This document shows positions 17,069 to 26,572 of a DNA stretch of 64,000 bases, piece after piece. The stretch comes from Pseudoalteromonas nigrifaciens (GTDB taxonomy: Bacteria; Pseudomonadota; Gammaproteobacteria; Enterobacterales; Alteromonadaceae), in contig NZ_CP011036.1 in the NCBI RefSeq assembly GCF_002221505.1, forward strand, positions 1,302,001-1,366,000, written 5' to 3'. Within the stretch, counting starts at the first letter, position 1. Each line of letters starts with the position of its first letter. The notes below the pieces were generated by a model. The model searched no databases, was not told the DNA's origin, and saw nothing but the letters and a program-made list of their open reading frames with translations. The position numbers were made by a program, and so were the translations under genes.

Positions 17069-19438
17069 TTATAGTGGGGCGCCGATTAGTAAAATAGCTT
17101 CTTGGGCTGTTACCGGTTTTGATTTTAAATAGCCTTGCCCGTAATTGCACTGCGTAGTTTGTAAAATAGCGAGTTGCTCAGCAGTTTCAATCCCCTCAGC
17201 AACCACTGCAAGATTAAGTGATATTGCTAGCGACAAAATAGCATCAACGAGTGGGTTGGCTGAGTCATGTAAGTGATCAATAAAGCTCTTATCTATTTTT
17301 AAAATATGAATAGGTAGCTGATGTAAGTAACCAAGCGCTGAGTAACCTGTACCAAAGTCATCAAGGCAAAGCTTTACTTTTAATGGCGATAAGCCTTCAA
17401 TTATTTGCGTAGCTAAGTCTAAATTTTCGATTAACCCCGATTCAGTAATTTCTAAACACAAAGATCCCAGTGGGAGCTGATATTTATTATAAATAGCGTG
17501 AATTTGTGCCACAAAATCTAAACTGGCAAAGTGACGAGACGATACATTAACGGTGACTTTTAAAAACCGGTGTCCTTGTTGATGCCAAGTGCTAATTTGT
17601 TGTGCGGCTAAATCTAATAAATGTAAGTCTAAATTAATTATTTGCCCGGTTTTTTCAGCAATTGGGATAAAGTCATTTGGCGGTACAAACCCTTTACTGG
17701 GATGATGCCAACGAACAAGTGCTTCAAAACCGATTACTTCACATGTTGCAATGGTAAATATAGGCTGAAAATACAGCTCAAACTCATTGTGCTCTATACC
17801 GTGTTGTAAGTCGTTTTCAATATCGGCATGTGTTTTAAGCTTTTTGCGCATAATATTATTAAATAGCTTAACTTGTCCGCGTCCTGTCGATTTAGCTTCG
17901 TACATAGCTGCATCAGCTTGTTGCAATAAAATATAGGCTTTGTCGTTTTCGTTATCACTTAATGCTACGCCAATACTTGTAGATGCTTGTAATAGGTGGC
18001 CGTCAATATTAATTGGCTTTGAAAGGGCAAGTTGTATGCGTTTGAGCGCATCCGTTACCTGATTGCGGTGAGTGATGTTTTCCATAAAAATAGCAAACTC
18101 ATCGCCACCTAAACGTGAAAATGTGTCGGTATTGCGCACCGTGCCTTTAATTAATTGGCATATTTTTATTAAAAAGTGATCACCAACTTCATGACCAAGT
18201 GAATCATTAATACTTTTAAAACGATCAAAATCTAAATAGAGTAAGGCGTGGCTAGTGCCTTTTTTTGCTCTTGCAAGGCGTAAAATAGCATGCTTAATTC
18301 GCTCAATAAGTAATGAGCGATTAGCTAGGCCAGTGAGGTCATCGTGCAGGGCGCGGTGCTCTAGTTCTTGGCGAGCTAATTGGCGATCAATCGCCATACT
18401 TATTTGTCGGCTAACATAGGTCAGCAGCGCATTATCGTGTTGACTGTAATGTAGCGCTTTATCGTAACTTTGCACTACTATAACACCGCTATGGCGATCG
18501 TTTACCCTAAATGGGACACCTAACCAAGATTCTGCGCGCCTACCCACCATTTTAAAATGCTGTTGTTCTACATGGTGTAAAAACTCACTATTAGTGAGCA
18601 GTAAAGATTGCTCCGTAACTAATAAATAATACGAGGCAGTATCTTTTAATTGCTCTTTTGAAATTTTTTGATGGCTGTTGGTTTTAATGCCTTCTTCAAC
18701 AATATAAACAATATCTAACACGTCAATTTGTTTATCGTATAGCGCTATAAAAAAGTTATCGGCAGGGAGTAAACTATTAATAATTAAATGCAGCGATTCA
18801 AAAAAAACGTCTAAATTTTTAGCTTTATAAGTTAAGTTTGCAATTTGCAGCAGGCTATTTTCTAACTTTTGGGCATTATTTAATTGTAAAACCGTTGTTT
18901 GTAAGCTGTTTACCGTATTAACTTGGTTTATTTTGGCACTTAATAAGTGAGCAACCGTAGTGAGTATTTCGAGGTGCGAGTTAGTAAAGTAATTTTTAAT
19001 TGGGTGCTCACAATCTATTACCCCTAAAACATGATCTTTGTATATAAGTGGAACACATATTTCAGATTGAGCAGGGCGCTCATCAGCAATGTAGCGGCTA
19101 TCTTTGGTTACATCGCCAATCATGATTGCTTTAGCTGTGGTTGCTACATAGCCGGTGATACCTTCATCAAAGCGGATCACTTTTCTCTGTGCTTGATATT
19201 CTTTGCGCTCACTGGCAACGCCCATAGAAGCGGCTTGAATAAGCGTTAAATTGGCAGTATCAGCAAGATAAATAACACAATCAACAAAGCCAAGCCTATT
19301 AATCACTTGGGTAGTTACATATTCAAATAGCTCATCAAGCGTATCTAATTGCAGCAAGCTTGAGGAGAACTGATTAATTATACTCAGCTGATCGGTTTTA
19401 ACTTCGAGCGCTGTAGTGATATCTACTTTGTTAGGCAT
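17069..19438 (-). CDS. GAF-GAF-GGDEF-EAL cyclic di-GMP protein
   Basis: 789 residues, no membrane segment, so cytoplasmic. The first GAF domain (about 15-160) has DECVIYLADTANLTL-like and ICVPLIYKDHVLGVIDCEHP segments. A second GAF (about 200-350) has WLGVPFRVNDRHSGVIVVQS. The GGDEF domain (about 365-525) has an intact RLGGDEF preceded at the right spacing by RNTD, an RxxD inhibitory site. The EAL domain (about 540-785) has GFEALVRW, NVSSRHF, LEITESG, DDFGTGYSALGYL, LKIDKSF and VAEGIET, so all metal and catalytic positions appear intact. It could both make and hydrolyse c-di-GMP; the GAF ligands decide, and they are unknown. Single gene. Confidence 0.92.
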   Translation of the reverse strand: MPNKVDITTALEVKTDQLSIINQFSSSLLQLDTLDELFEYVTTQVINRLGFVDCVIYLADTANLTLIQAASMGVASERKEYQAQRKVIRFDEGITGYVATTAKAIMIGDVTKDSRYIADERPAQSEICVPLIYKDHVLGVIDCEHPIKNYFTNSHLEILTTVAHLLSAKINQVNTVNSLQTTVLQLNNAQKLENSLLQIANLTYKAKNLDVFFESLHLIINSLLPADNFFIALYDKQIDVLDIVYIVEEGIKTNSHQKISKEQLKDTASYYLLVTEQSLLLTNSEFLHHVEQQHFKMVGRRAESWLGVPFRVNDRHSGVIVVQSYDKALHYSQHDNALLTYVSRQISMAIDRQLARQELEHRALHDDLTGLANRSLLIERIKHAILRLARAKKGTSHALLYLDFDRFKSINDSLGHEVGDHFLIKICQLIKGTVRNTDTFSRLGGDEFAIFMENITHRNQVTDALKRIQLALSKPINIDGHLLQASTSIGVALSDNENDKAYILLQQADAAMYEAKSTGRGQVKLFNNIMRKKLKTHADIENDLQHGIEHNEFELYFQPIFTIATCEVIGFEALVRWHHPSKGFVPPNDFIPIAEKTGQIINLDLHLLDLAAQQISTWHQQGHRFLKVTVNVSSRHFASLDFVAQIHAIYNKYQLPLGSLCLEITESGLIENLDLATQIIEGLSPLKVKLCLDDFGTGYSALGYLHQLPIHILKIDKSFIDHLHDSANPLVDAILSLAISLNLAVVAEGIETAEQLAILQTTQCNYGQGYLKSKPVTAQEAILLIGAPL

Positions 19439-19644
19439 AGCAAATAATGTAGTTCTTAGTTAAGTATAAATACGGGTACTAATTTAACATGGTATTAACT
19501 TTCCTACAAAACAAAATGACAATTGCTTTATGTAAACTGTAAAGTTTAATTGCAGCGCTACAAAGGTTGATTATTTATAATAAGATCTTTACTCGAAAAC
19601 GTCCTATGCCTATGATCGGATAAATTTAGCTTAGGGACCAACTC

Positions 19645-20697
19645 ATGACCGTTAAAAATACAGACTCTGCAGCAACACTCACTATTACCAGGCCAGATGA
19701 TTGGCATGTACACTTACGTGATGGTGATCAATTAAAAGACACGGTTCGTGATATTAGCCGTTATATGGGTCGAGCAATTATTATGCCTAATTTAATGCCG
19801 CCAGCAACTTGTACAGATACGGCATTAGCATACAGAGAACGTATAATGGCTGCAGGCCCACAAGGCAATTTTGAGCCTTTAATGGTGCTATACCTTACAG
19901 ATAAAACAACCCCAGATGAAATAATAAAAGCCAAAGCAACTGGCAAAATAGTTGCAGCAAAACTATATCCGGCAGGTGCAACAACAAATTCAGACTCAGG
20001 TGTTACCTCAATTAAAAATATTTACCCTGTTTTAGCTGCAATGCAAGACGTAGGCATGCTGCTTTTAATACACGGTGAGGTGACAGATTCGTCTATTGAT
20101 ATTTTTGACCGTGAAAAAATATTTATCGAAACGATTTTAGGTGATGTAGTAACTGACTTTCCTGAGCTAAAAATAGTACTTGAGCATATTACAACCAAAG
20201 ATGCGGTAGAGTTTGTAACTAATGCGCCGGATAATGTTGCAGCAACAATTACTGCTCATCACTTACTGTACAATCGCAACCATATGCTGGCAGGGGGCAT
20301 TCGCCCACATTATTACTGTTTACCTATTTTAAAACGTAATATTCACCAACATGCTTTAATGGCTGCTGCAGTAAGTGGTAATAAAAAATTCTTTTTAGGT
20401 ACTGACTCAGCGCCTCATTATAAAGATAAAAAAGAAGCTGCGTGTGGTTGTGCAGGAGCTTATACCGCACATGCTGCTATTGAGTTATACGCAGAGGCAT
20501 TTGAAGGCGCTGGTAAACTAGACAAACTGGAAGGCTTTGCAAGCTTTTTTGGACCAGACTTTTATGGCCTTGCACGTAATAAAGATACCATTACTTTAGA
20601 AAGAAGCCCGTGGCAAGTGCCTGCAAGTTATACGCTTGGCGACTCACAAGTAGTACCTATAAAGGCAGAGGATACAATTGACTGGCAAGTTAAGTAG
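19645..20697 (+). CDS. pyrC: Dihydroorotase
   Basis: Class II PyrC, which closes carbamoyl-aspartate to dihydroorotate in pyrimidine synthesis. 350 residues against 347 in E. coli. Zinc-site motifs HVHLRDG, the carboxylated lysine in [42 protein letters not shown] and GTDSAPH are all present, as is the flexible loop region around [16 protein letters not shown]. The start at 19,645 has TTAGGGACC upstream. A strong terminator follows, so it is monocistronic. Confidence 0.97.
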   Translation: MTVKNTDSAATLTITRPDDWHVHLRDGDQLKDTVRDISRYMGRAIIMPNLMPPATCTDTALAYRERIMAAGPQGNFEPLMVLYLTDKTTPDEIIKAKATGKIVAAKLYPAGATTNSDSGVTSIKNIYPVLAAMQDVGMLLLIHGEVTDSSIDIFDREKIFIETILGDVVTDFPELKIVLEHITTKDAVEFVTNAPDNVAATITAHHLLYNRNHMLAGGIRPHYYCLPILKRNIHQHALMAAAVSGNKKFFLGTDSAPHYKDKKEAACGCAGAYTAHAAIELYAEAFEGAGKLDKLEGFASFFGPDFYGLARNKDTITLERSPWQVPASYTLGDSQVVPIKAEDTIDWQVK

Positions 20698-20726
20698 CCT
20701 GGTTGCTCACAATACCTAAAATTTTT

Positions 20727-20757
20727 AAAGCCGTTTAGCTTAGCTAAGCGGCTTTTT
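20727..20757 (+). terminator. Rho-independent terminator after pyrC
   Basis: AAAGCCG at 20,727-20,733 pairs with CGGCTTT at 20,749-20,755 around an AGCT-rich loop; T5 follows. Confidence 0.88.
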
Positions 20758-21190
20758 CATTTTTTAAACGGAGTTTAAAGTTTAGGTAGAATCAGCTGGT
20801 AATTTTAGAAAAGCGCTTTAGATTTATTGTTAGATGATTATAGAAAATACTAAAGCGTTTAATAGTATTGCCAGCAAGGTGACAATTACAGGGTAAAATC
20901 TATATTTATTTGCTTTTAAATTAACCGTTTAAGAAAAAAAATCAGAAACAACGCATTATTGATAAATATTTTCTAATTAATAGAGCGAAATAAAATTTAA
21001 TGTGCTAATCTTAACTTGCTTTGAGTTTTTGCCTAATGAATTTACGGATGTTGTGCTGCGTTTAAGGTTACCGGTTTGGTTATTACTTCTTCCTGTACTG
21101 TACCTCCATATTTTTGAGCATTGATTCAAGGAGGATATTGCCATAATAATATGGCTGAATTTTAATTATTGACTTACAGGAAAATTTAGT
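20758..21190. other. AT-rich region and long leader of the cold-shock gene
   Basis: 433 bases with no gene. The stretch before the csp start is probably the long 5' untranslated leader typical of cspA-type genes. GGAGGAT at about 21,130 and the weaker AGGAAA at 21,178-21,183 are purine-rich; the latter is at ribosome-site distance from the ATG. Confidence 0.5.
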
Positions 21191-21394
21191 ATGTCGGTTA
21201 CTGGTAAAGTAAAGTTTTTCAACGAAGCTAAAGGCTTTGGTTTCATTGAACAAGAAAATGGTCCTGACGTGTTTGTACATTTCAGCGCAATCACTGGTTC
21301 TGGTTTTCGCACTCTTAGCGAAGGTCAAGCAGTGACATTCAGCATCAAGCAAGGTCAAAAAGGCCCTGAAGCTGAGAACGTAGAAGCAGCATAA
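21191..21394 (+). CDS. Cold-shock domain protein (CspA family)
   Basis: 67 residues forming one cold-shock domain with both RNA-binding motifs: [16 protein letters not shown] (RNP1 KGFGFI) and DVFVHFSAI (RNP2 VFVHF). Acts as an RNA chaperone in the cytoplasm. A long AT-rich leader and a following terminator fit a single, post-transcriptionally controlled gene. The paralogue it corresponds to (CspA, C, D or E) cannot be decided. Confidence 0.95.
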   Translation: MSVTGKVKFFNEAKGFGFIEQENGPDVFVHFSAITGSGFRTLSEGQAVTFSIKQGQKGPEAENVEAA

Positions 21395-21420
21395 TTTATT
21401 ATGTGAACCTTCGTTCAACG

Positions 21421-21461
21421 TGGTGAAACAGGCTACTGTTTCACCATAATTTTCTTTTTAA
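21421..21461 (+). terminator. Terminator after the cold-shock gene
   Basis: TGGTGAAACAG pairs with CTGTTTCACCA around a 4-base loop; TAATTTTCTTTTT follows. Confidence 0.88.
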
Positions 21462-22716
21462 ATAATTCACATTCTCGCAAATAAAATCCAAATTTTTACC
21501 TCCAAATATTAACCTCCAAATATTAACCTCTAAATATTTTAATTATCACTTATCAACTTAAACACTCTGTTGTTGTGCGTCATTTTAATAATTACAATTT
21601 TTAAAAATTCCATTACTCAATAAATAAAATCATTCTTTATGTATTTGCTATTTGTAGTTTAAATAACCACAAACACAGCAAATCATGGGTTATAAAGTTT
21701 AATGGTAATATTATTAAAAAAGATTAAATAGCTTCTTCACTGTGTTGAAAGTAACTTAAAAAGAGTAACTAATTTTTGTTTGTGCGCAGTTAATTTAAAT
21801 CCCCCTTCGTTATTTACTCCCACTGAATTTAAAGCAGTTTTAATAAGCTGATACAAGGTCGTCAAAGTTATTAAAAGTAACTTGTGTACGCATGTAAGTT
21901 GCGTATGTAAGTGCTGCGAGCGTACAAAGGCGCTACAACAGGGTATTAAACTACCAGCCTCATAGTTTAAGGGGTAAGCACTCCTTAGCTTTAATGCTGT
22001 GTTAATCAATCCACATCACTTTAAATTAATAAAAAATGATCAGGCTATAGAATTAAATCATCACTAGCTGCGTTAAAAGTAATTTTTAGTCACCACACGA
22101 GCGTACTAAGTGAAAGTGATGGCAAAGTAATGATTCAGAACAACGAAATATAAAGCCTTGATTAAGAACAAGAGGCTTGCTCGTCATTAAAATAACCCTT
22201 TAAATTAAGCATATTAATATTATTGCCTTAGGGGATGTAGTAATTATCAACTACTCTCAAATAAGCCTGCAGATACCGCTTTAGTAGCAAACATTAAAAA
22301 TAAACATTGTGCTAATAGGGTGGTAATGATTTATATTATTTTTGCATTTTAAAAAATGGATAAGCCATATTTATTGTTTGAATTCTACCTTTATGGTTAG
22401 TTTTTTATAATGTAATACACAATAGTTATTATGAAGTGGGTTGTAGATTATCTATGGTACAAATGAGTTTTCGTCTATAAAACGCTCAAAAGTTGTTAAA
22501 GATAAAATAATAGAAGGTTATTTATATTTTTTTTTTAGTCTCTAAATAGTTAACGTGAAATGTTATAATAATGTTTATTTTTAAGTTGTTAATTATGAAT
22601 GTTGTTATTGCAAAAGGGTTTCATGAAAGTATTTGCGGTAAAGTGGTTGCAATAATGTTAATGTTATCGGGTTGGTATATTAAATAACTAGTTCATATGC
22701 ATATTTATTTATAGGT
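21462..22716. other. Large AT-rich non-coding region
   Basis: 1.25 kb without a convincing gene on either strand. The open frame at 21,737-22,009 on the minus strand lacks a ribosome site and a recognisable domain and is not accepted. It contains a 14-bp triplicate at 21,497-21,538. The region may hold small RNAs or regulatory DNA of the TonB2 operon, but I see nothing definite. Confidence 0.55.
21497..21538. repeat. Three tandem copies of a 14-bp unit
   Basis: Consensus AACCTCCAAATATT at 21,497, 21,511 and 21,525; the first copy begins with T and the third has CTCTAA for CTCCAA. Confidence 0.85.
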
Positions 22717-22790
22717 AATGCTAAACATCAAGTTGACATGACTTACTGCATTTAGCATTATTGAAAGGTTGATATCTATTAAAAGATATC
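22717..22790. promoter_or_regulatory. Two inverted repeats upstream of the TonB2 operon
   Basis: AATGCTAAA (22,717-22,725) and TTTAGCATT (22,751-22,759) form a 9-bp inverted repeat spaced by 25 bases. GATATCT (22,771-22,777) and AGATATC (22,784-22,790) form a second, tight one. They lie 70-140 bases before the first gene of the operon, where an operator or leader structure is expected. Neither resembles a Fur box, so iron control is not obvious from these sites. Confidence 0.45.
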
Positions 22791-22859
22791 AGGGTTGTCT
22801 TCCTCTTGTAGGTTGATAATTAAATTATAAAAGTAACATTACTTAATTGGTTGGGAACT

Positions 22860-23630
22860 ATGTCTGTTAAAATCAGAAAGAGTCTTGTAGCAACTGCGTT
22901 GGTTGGCGCATTTGCATTTGCAAGCAGCAATGTGATTGCAGATCCTTTGAATGACGTGCAACAAGCAGGTCAGCAAATTCAAAAGGCTGCAGTTAAGTCT
23001 CAAACTAAAATTGACAATGTATATGGTCAAACTCAAGAGCTAATAGCTGAGTACCGTAGCATCGTTGATGAGACTGAACTTATGAAAGTGTACAACGATC
23101 ACGTAGCACGTTTGGTTGATGACCAAAACGCGTCTATTGAATCGTTTGACCGTCAAATAGCAACTATTGATAACACTAAACAAAACGTTGTGCCTCTGAT
23201 GTATCGCATGATCGATACGCTTGAGCAATTCATCAAAGCGGACGTTCCATTTAATCTTGAAACGCGCTTAGGTCGTGTTGAAAGATTACGTGAAATCATG
23301 TCTTCTTCTTCTGTAACAACGTCTGAGAAATTCCGTCAAGTACTTGAAGCTTACACAGTAGAAACATCATACAGCTCAGCTGTAAATGCTTCACAAGGTA
23401 CGCTTGATGTTGATGGCCGTAGCATTAACGTTGATATCGGTCGTTTAGGTCGTATTACTTATGTTGCGCAGTCTTTTGACTTAAAACATGCTTGGGTTTG
23501 GGATAACAACACTAAACAGTGGAAAGAATTAGGTGAAGAATACCTAAAATCTGTTAAAGAAGTGATCCGTATGGCACGTAAGCAAGCGACACTAGAACTT
23601 GTTAAACTACCAATTTTTGGCGCGGAGTAA
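22860..23630 (+). CDS. DUF3450 protein, first gene of the TonB2/TtpC operon
   Basis: 256 residues: signal peptide (about 1-30, ending NVIADP), then a long helical, coiled-coil-rich region (QQAGQQIQKAAVKSQTKID) and a compact C-terminal part with RITYVAQSFDLKHAWVWDNNTKQWKEL. Proteins of this family precede TtpC-ExbB2-ExbD2-TonB2 in Vibrio and Alteromonadales and are thought to be periplasmic partners of that energy-transduction system; no activity is established. The ATG at 22,860 is chosen although its GGGA is close; an upstream TTG at 22,851 is in frame. 6 bases separate it from ttpC. Confidence 0.85.
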   Translation: MSVKIRKSLVATALVGAFAFASSNVIADPLNDVQQAGQQIQKAAVKSQTKIDNVYGQTQELIAEYRSIVDETELMKVYNDHVARLVDDQNASIESFDRQIATIDNTKQNVVPLMYRMIDTLEQFIKADVPFNLETRLGRVERLREIMSSSSVTTSEKFRQVLEAYTVETSYSSAVNASQGTLDVDGRSINVDIGRLGRITYVAQSFDLKHAWVWDNNTKQWKELGEEYLKSVKEVIRMARKQATLELVKLPIFGAE

Positions 23631-23636
23631 TCAATA

Positions 23637-25001
23637 ATGAAGAAACTATTTAAAGGTTTTGCTGTTGCAGCAGTACTAACTGTTTCTGCAGGTACCGCGC
23701 TTAATGCACACGCAAATACGAATGCATTAGATAAAATTCTTGAGCAAGTAAAGCAAGAGCGTATCTCTGAAGGTAAAATCAATAAGCAACGTGAGCAAGA
23801 GTTCTTATCAGAACGTGCTGACAAGCAATCATTACTTAATAAAGCGAAAAGCCAATTAGCTGCTGAAAAGTCACGTGGCGATCGTTTAACTAAAGAATAT
23901 GCACAAAACGAAAACACGCTAGCTGAGAAAGAGCAAGCACTACAAAATGCTCAAGGTACACTTGGTGAAATGTTTGGTGTTGTACGTCGTGCAGCTCAAG
24001 ATGCTATCGGTTCTATCGAAGCGTCATTAGTAAGTGCTGAAAAGCCAGGTCGTGCTGAAGTATTACGTTCATTAGCTGCGGCTAAAGAGCTTCCTACAGT
24101 TCGTGAGTTAGAAGAGCTTTGGATTTCACTTCAAACTGAAATGACAGAGTCTGCTAAAGTTTCTACTTTTGAAACTGAAGTTGCTGGTCTTGACGGTAAC
24201 CCGTCAATGAAAAAAGTAACACGTATTGGTAACTTTAACTTAGTTACAGATGACGGTTACTTAATTTATTCACCAGAAACAAAGTCGATTCAACCACTTG
24301 GTAAGCAGCCTGATAGCTACATTTTAGACGGTATTGCAGACCTTGAAAAAACATCACCTGACAACTATGCTGGTGTATATGTGGATCCAACACGTGGCGC
24401 GATTTTGCGTATTAACACTCAAAAAGCAACACTTATGGAATACTTCCATCAAGGTGGCGTAGTAGGTTACATAATTACTGCGTTGTTAGCTTTAGGTATG
24501 TTAATTACTCTAATTCGTTTTGTTGACCTTACGCTTACTACAAGCAAAATTAAGAGCCAACTTAAAAATGTTGCTACACCGAATACAAATAACCCATTGG
24601 GTCGTATTCTTAAAGTGTACCATGACAACAAGAATCAAGATGTTGAAAACCTTGAGCTTAAACTTGATGAAGCGATTCTTCGTGAAACGCCACGCATCGA
24701 AGCTGGTATCAACATTATCAAGATCCTTGCTGCAATCGCACCATTACTTGGTCTACTAGGTACAGTAATCGGTATGATATTAACGTTCCAAACAATCACA
24801 TTGTTCGGTACGGGCGATCCGAAGATCATGGCTGGTAATATCTCTCTAGCACTTGTAACTACAGCGCTAGGTCTAATTGCTGCACTACCACTAATTCTAC
24901 TTCACGCACTTGTAGCTGGTCGTAGTAAGTCGGTATTACACATCCTAGATGAGCAAAGCGCAGGTATCGTTGCGACTCACGCGGAGAAGGAGAAAGCCTA
25001 A
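23637..25001 (+). CDS. ttpC: TtpC: ExbB-like proton-channel protein with periplasmic extension
   Basis: 454 residues. Signal peptide (about 1-26), a periplasmic coiled-coil and globular region (about 30-260), then a MotA/TolQ/ExbB domain (about 275-450) with three membrane helices and IAPLLGLLGTVIGMILTF, the conserved channel motif. Vibrio TtpC has the same architecture and length and is required, with ExbB2-ExbD2-TonB2, for TonB-dependent uptake such as siderophore import. The stop overlaps the next start by one base (TAATG). Confidence 0.9.
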   Translation: MKKLFKGFAVAAVLTVSAGTALNAHANTNALDKILEQVKQERISEGKINKQREQEFLSERADKQSLLNKAKSQLAAEKSRGDRLTKEYAQNENTLAEKEQALQNAQGTLGEMFGVVRRAAQDAIGSIEASLVSAEKPGRAEVLRSLAAAKELPTVRELEELWISLQTEMTESAKVSTFETEVAGLDGNPSMKKVTRIGNFNLVTDDGYLIYSPETKSIQPLGKQPDSYILDGIADLEKTSPDNYAGVYVDPTRGAILRINTQKATLMEYFHQGGVVGYIITALLALGMLITLIRFVDLTLTTSKIKSQLKNVATPNTNNPLGRILKVYHDNKNQDVENLELKLDEAILRETPRIEAGINIIKILAAIAPLLGLLGTVIGMILTFQTITLFGTGDPKIMAGNISLALVTTALGLIAALPLILLHALVAGRSKSVLHILDEQSAGIVATHAEKEKA

Positions 25002-25525
25002 TGCTAGTCCTGATGGAGATATGGGAATCTATCAGGGATTTTGTTGGCACAGGCGGCCAGGTTTTATACGTGGTCGCGATAGCACTCTTTCTGATGTGGG
25101 TTTTAATGATTGAGCGCTATTGGTTCTTACTTGCAGAGTTTCCGCGTTTATCGCAAGAAATTATTGCAAAGTGGGATGCCCGCCAAGACACTACGTCTTG
25201 GTACGCACACAGAATCCGTGAAGCATGGATTTCTGAAGCGTCTGAAAAATTAGATCAGCGTATGTTGTTGATTAAAACATTAGTAGCTGTTTGTCCTTTA
25301 ATAGGTTTGTTAGGTACTGTTACGGGTATGATTTCGGTTTTCGAAACCATGGCTAGTCAAGGTACTGGTAATGCACGATTAATGGCATCAGGTATTTCAA
25401 TGGCAACAATCCCAACAATGGCTGGAATGGTTGCGGCACTATCTGGAGTGTTTTTTAGCTCACGTCTTGAGACAAAAGCTAAAATGGTGAAAGCCAAACT
25501 TGTAGATAACATGCCTCATCACTAG
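25001..25525 (+). CDS. exbB2: ExbB2, MotA/TolQ/ExbB proton channel
   Basis: 174 residues with three membrane segments (about 18-38, 90-112, 128-150). The conserved VCPLIGLLGTVTGMISVF motif follows helix 2 entry, and MATIPTMAGMVAALSGVFF is helix 3. It forms the inner-membrane pentamer that couples proton flow to TonB2. Short relative to classical ExbB (about 240), as is usual for the TonB2 systems. TAATG overlap with ttpC indicates translational coupling. Confidence 0.92.
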   Translation: MLVLMEIWESIRDFVGTGGQVLYVVAIALFLMWVLMIERYWFLLAEFPRLSQEIIAKWDARQDTTSWYAHRIREAWISEASEKLDQRMLLIKTLVAVCPLIGLLGTVTGMISVFETMASQGTGNARLMASGISMATIPTMAGMVAALSGVFFSSRLETKAKMVKAKLVDNMPHH

Positions 25526-25539
25526 AGAGAGAATTAAAT

Positions 25540-25944
25540 ATGGCACGTAAACAACGTTTTCGTGAAGAAGAAGAAGCAGCGGTCGATATGACGCCGATGC
25601 TTGACATCGTATTTATCATGCTTATTTTCTTTATCGTAACTACATCGTTCGTTAAAGAGGCTGGTATCGAGGTCAATAAACCAAAAGCTGCCCAAGCTAC
25701 TAAGCAAAAAAATGCTAACATTTTTATTGCTATACGTAGTAACGGCGAAATCTGGGTTGATAAACAACAAATTGATGTTGAACGTATTTCAGCAAAAATT
25801 GAAAGTTTATTAGCAGAGCAACCTACCGAAGTTGTGATTATACAAGCTGATAAAGAAGCTAAGCACGGCACGGTAGTTAAAGTGATGGACCAGATTAAAG
25901 CGACGGGTGATAACCTAAGAATTTCAATCGCTGGAGATCAGTAA
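25540..25944 (+). CDS. exbD2: ExbD2 biopolymer transport protein
   Basis: 134 residues. Single N-terminal membrane helix with the proton-carrying aspartate in VDMTPMLDIVFIMLIFF, followed by a periplasmic domain with VIIQADKEAKHGTVVKVMDQ. Partner of ExbB2 in the TonB2 motor. The stop overlaps the tonB2 start (TAATG). Confidence 0.95.
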   Translation: MARKQRFREEEEAAVDMTPMLDIVFIMLIFFIVTTSFVKEAGIEVNKPKAAQATKQKNANIFIAIRSNGEIWVDKQQIDVERISAKIESLLAEQPTEVVIIQADKEAKHGTVVKVMDQIKATGDNLRISIAGDQ

Positions 25945-26561
25945 TGATTCGTTTTCTGTTTTCACTGATTGCAGGTGGGGCAGTTACTTTCGGCTTGTTC
26001 TACTTCATGGCATTCCTCATCTCTGGTGGGGCTGACCGTAATACTGAACAAAAAGAGCAGATCATAGTCGAAATAATGACGAATCCGCCTGAATCTAAGG
26101 TGCAGGAAAGAAGGCGTGTTCCGCCTCCTCCTCCTCCACCGCCTAAGCAGCCGCCTAAACCGCAGCCGCCACAGCCGGAAAATAACAACCCTAATCCTGG
26201 TGGATTGTCATTTAATATGCCAAGCATCGATGTGGGAAGCACGGCAGGTGGACTAAGTGGTCCGGGTGCATTTGGACGAGATGGTGATGCGACACCTATC
26301 GTTCGTATTGAACCAAAATATCCAACGCAAGCAGCACGTGATGGTAGAGAAGGTTGGGTTCAACTTTCGTTCACTATCGATGAGTTAGGTGGCGTGGTTG
26401 ACGTTGATGTAATTGACGCTGACCCGAAACGTATCTTTGACCGTGAAGCTAAACGTGCATTGCGCAAGTGGAAGTACCGTCCTAAAATTATTGACGGTAA
26501 ACCACAAAGACAAGTTGGTTTACAAGTTCAATTAGACTTTAAACTTAACCAAGGCAACTAA
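25944..26561 (+). CDS. tonB2: TonB2 energy transducer
   Basis: 205 residues. N-terminal membrane anchor (about 5-28), a proline-rich spacer (about 55-80, with runs of PP and KQPPKP), and the C-terminal TonB domain with EPKYPTQAARDGREGWVQLS and ALRKWKYRP. It spans the periplasm to power outer-membrane TonB-dependent receptors. The spacer is short compared with E. coli TonB (239 residues), as in Vibrio TonB2. Confidence 0.95.
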   Translation: MIRFLFSLIAGGAVTFGLFYFMAFLISGGADRNTEQKEQIIVEIMTNPPESKVQERRRVPPPPPPPPKQPPKPQPPQPENNNPNPGGLSFNMPSIDVGSTAGGLSGPGAFGRDGDATPIVRIEPKYPTQAARDGREGWVQLSFTIDELGGVVDVDVIDADPKRIFDREAKRALRKWKYRPKIIDGKPQRQVGLQVQLDFKLNQGN

Positions 26562-26572
26562 GGAGGCGAGTA

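Noticed and set aside
21737..22009. 90-residue open frame on the minus strand in the AT-rich region
   Set aside because: No ribosome site, no domain, composition like flanking non-coding DNA.
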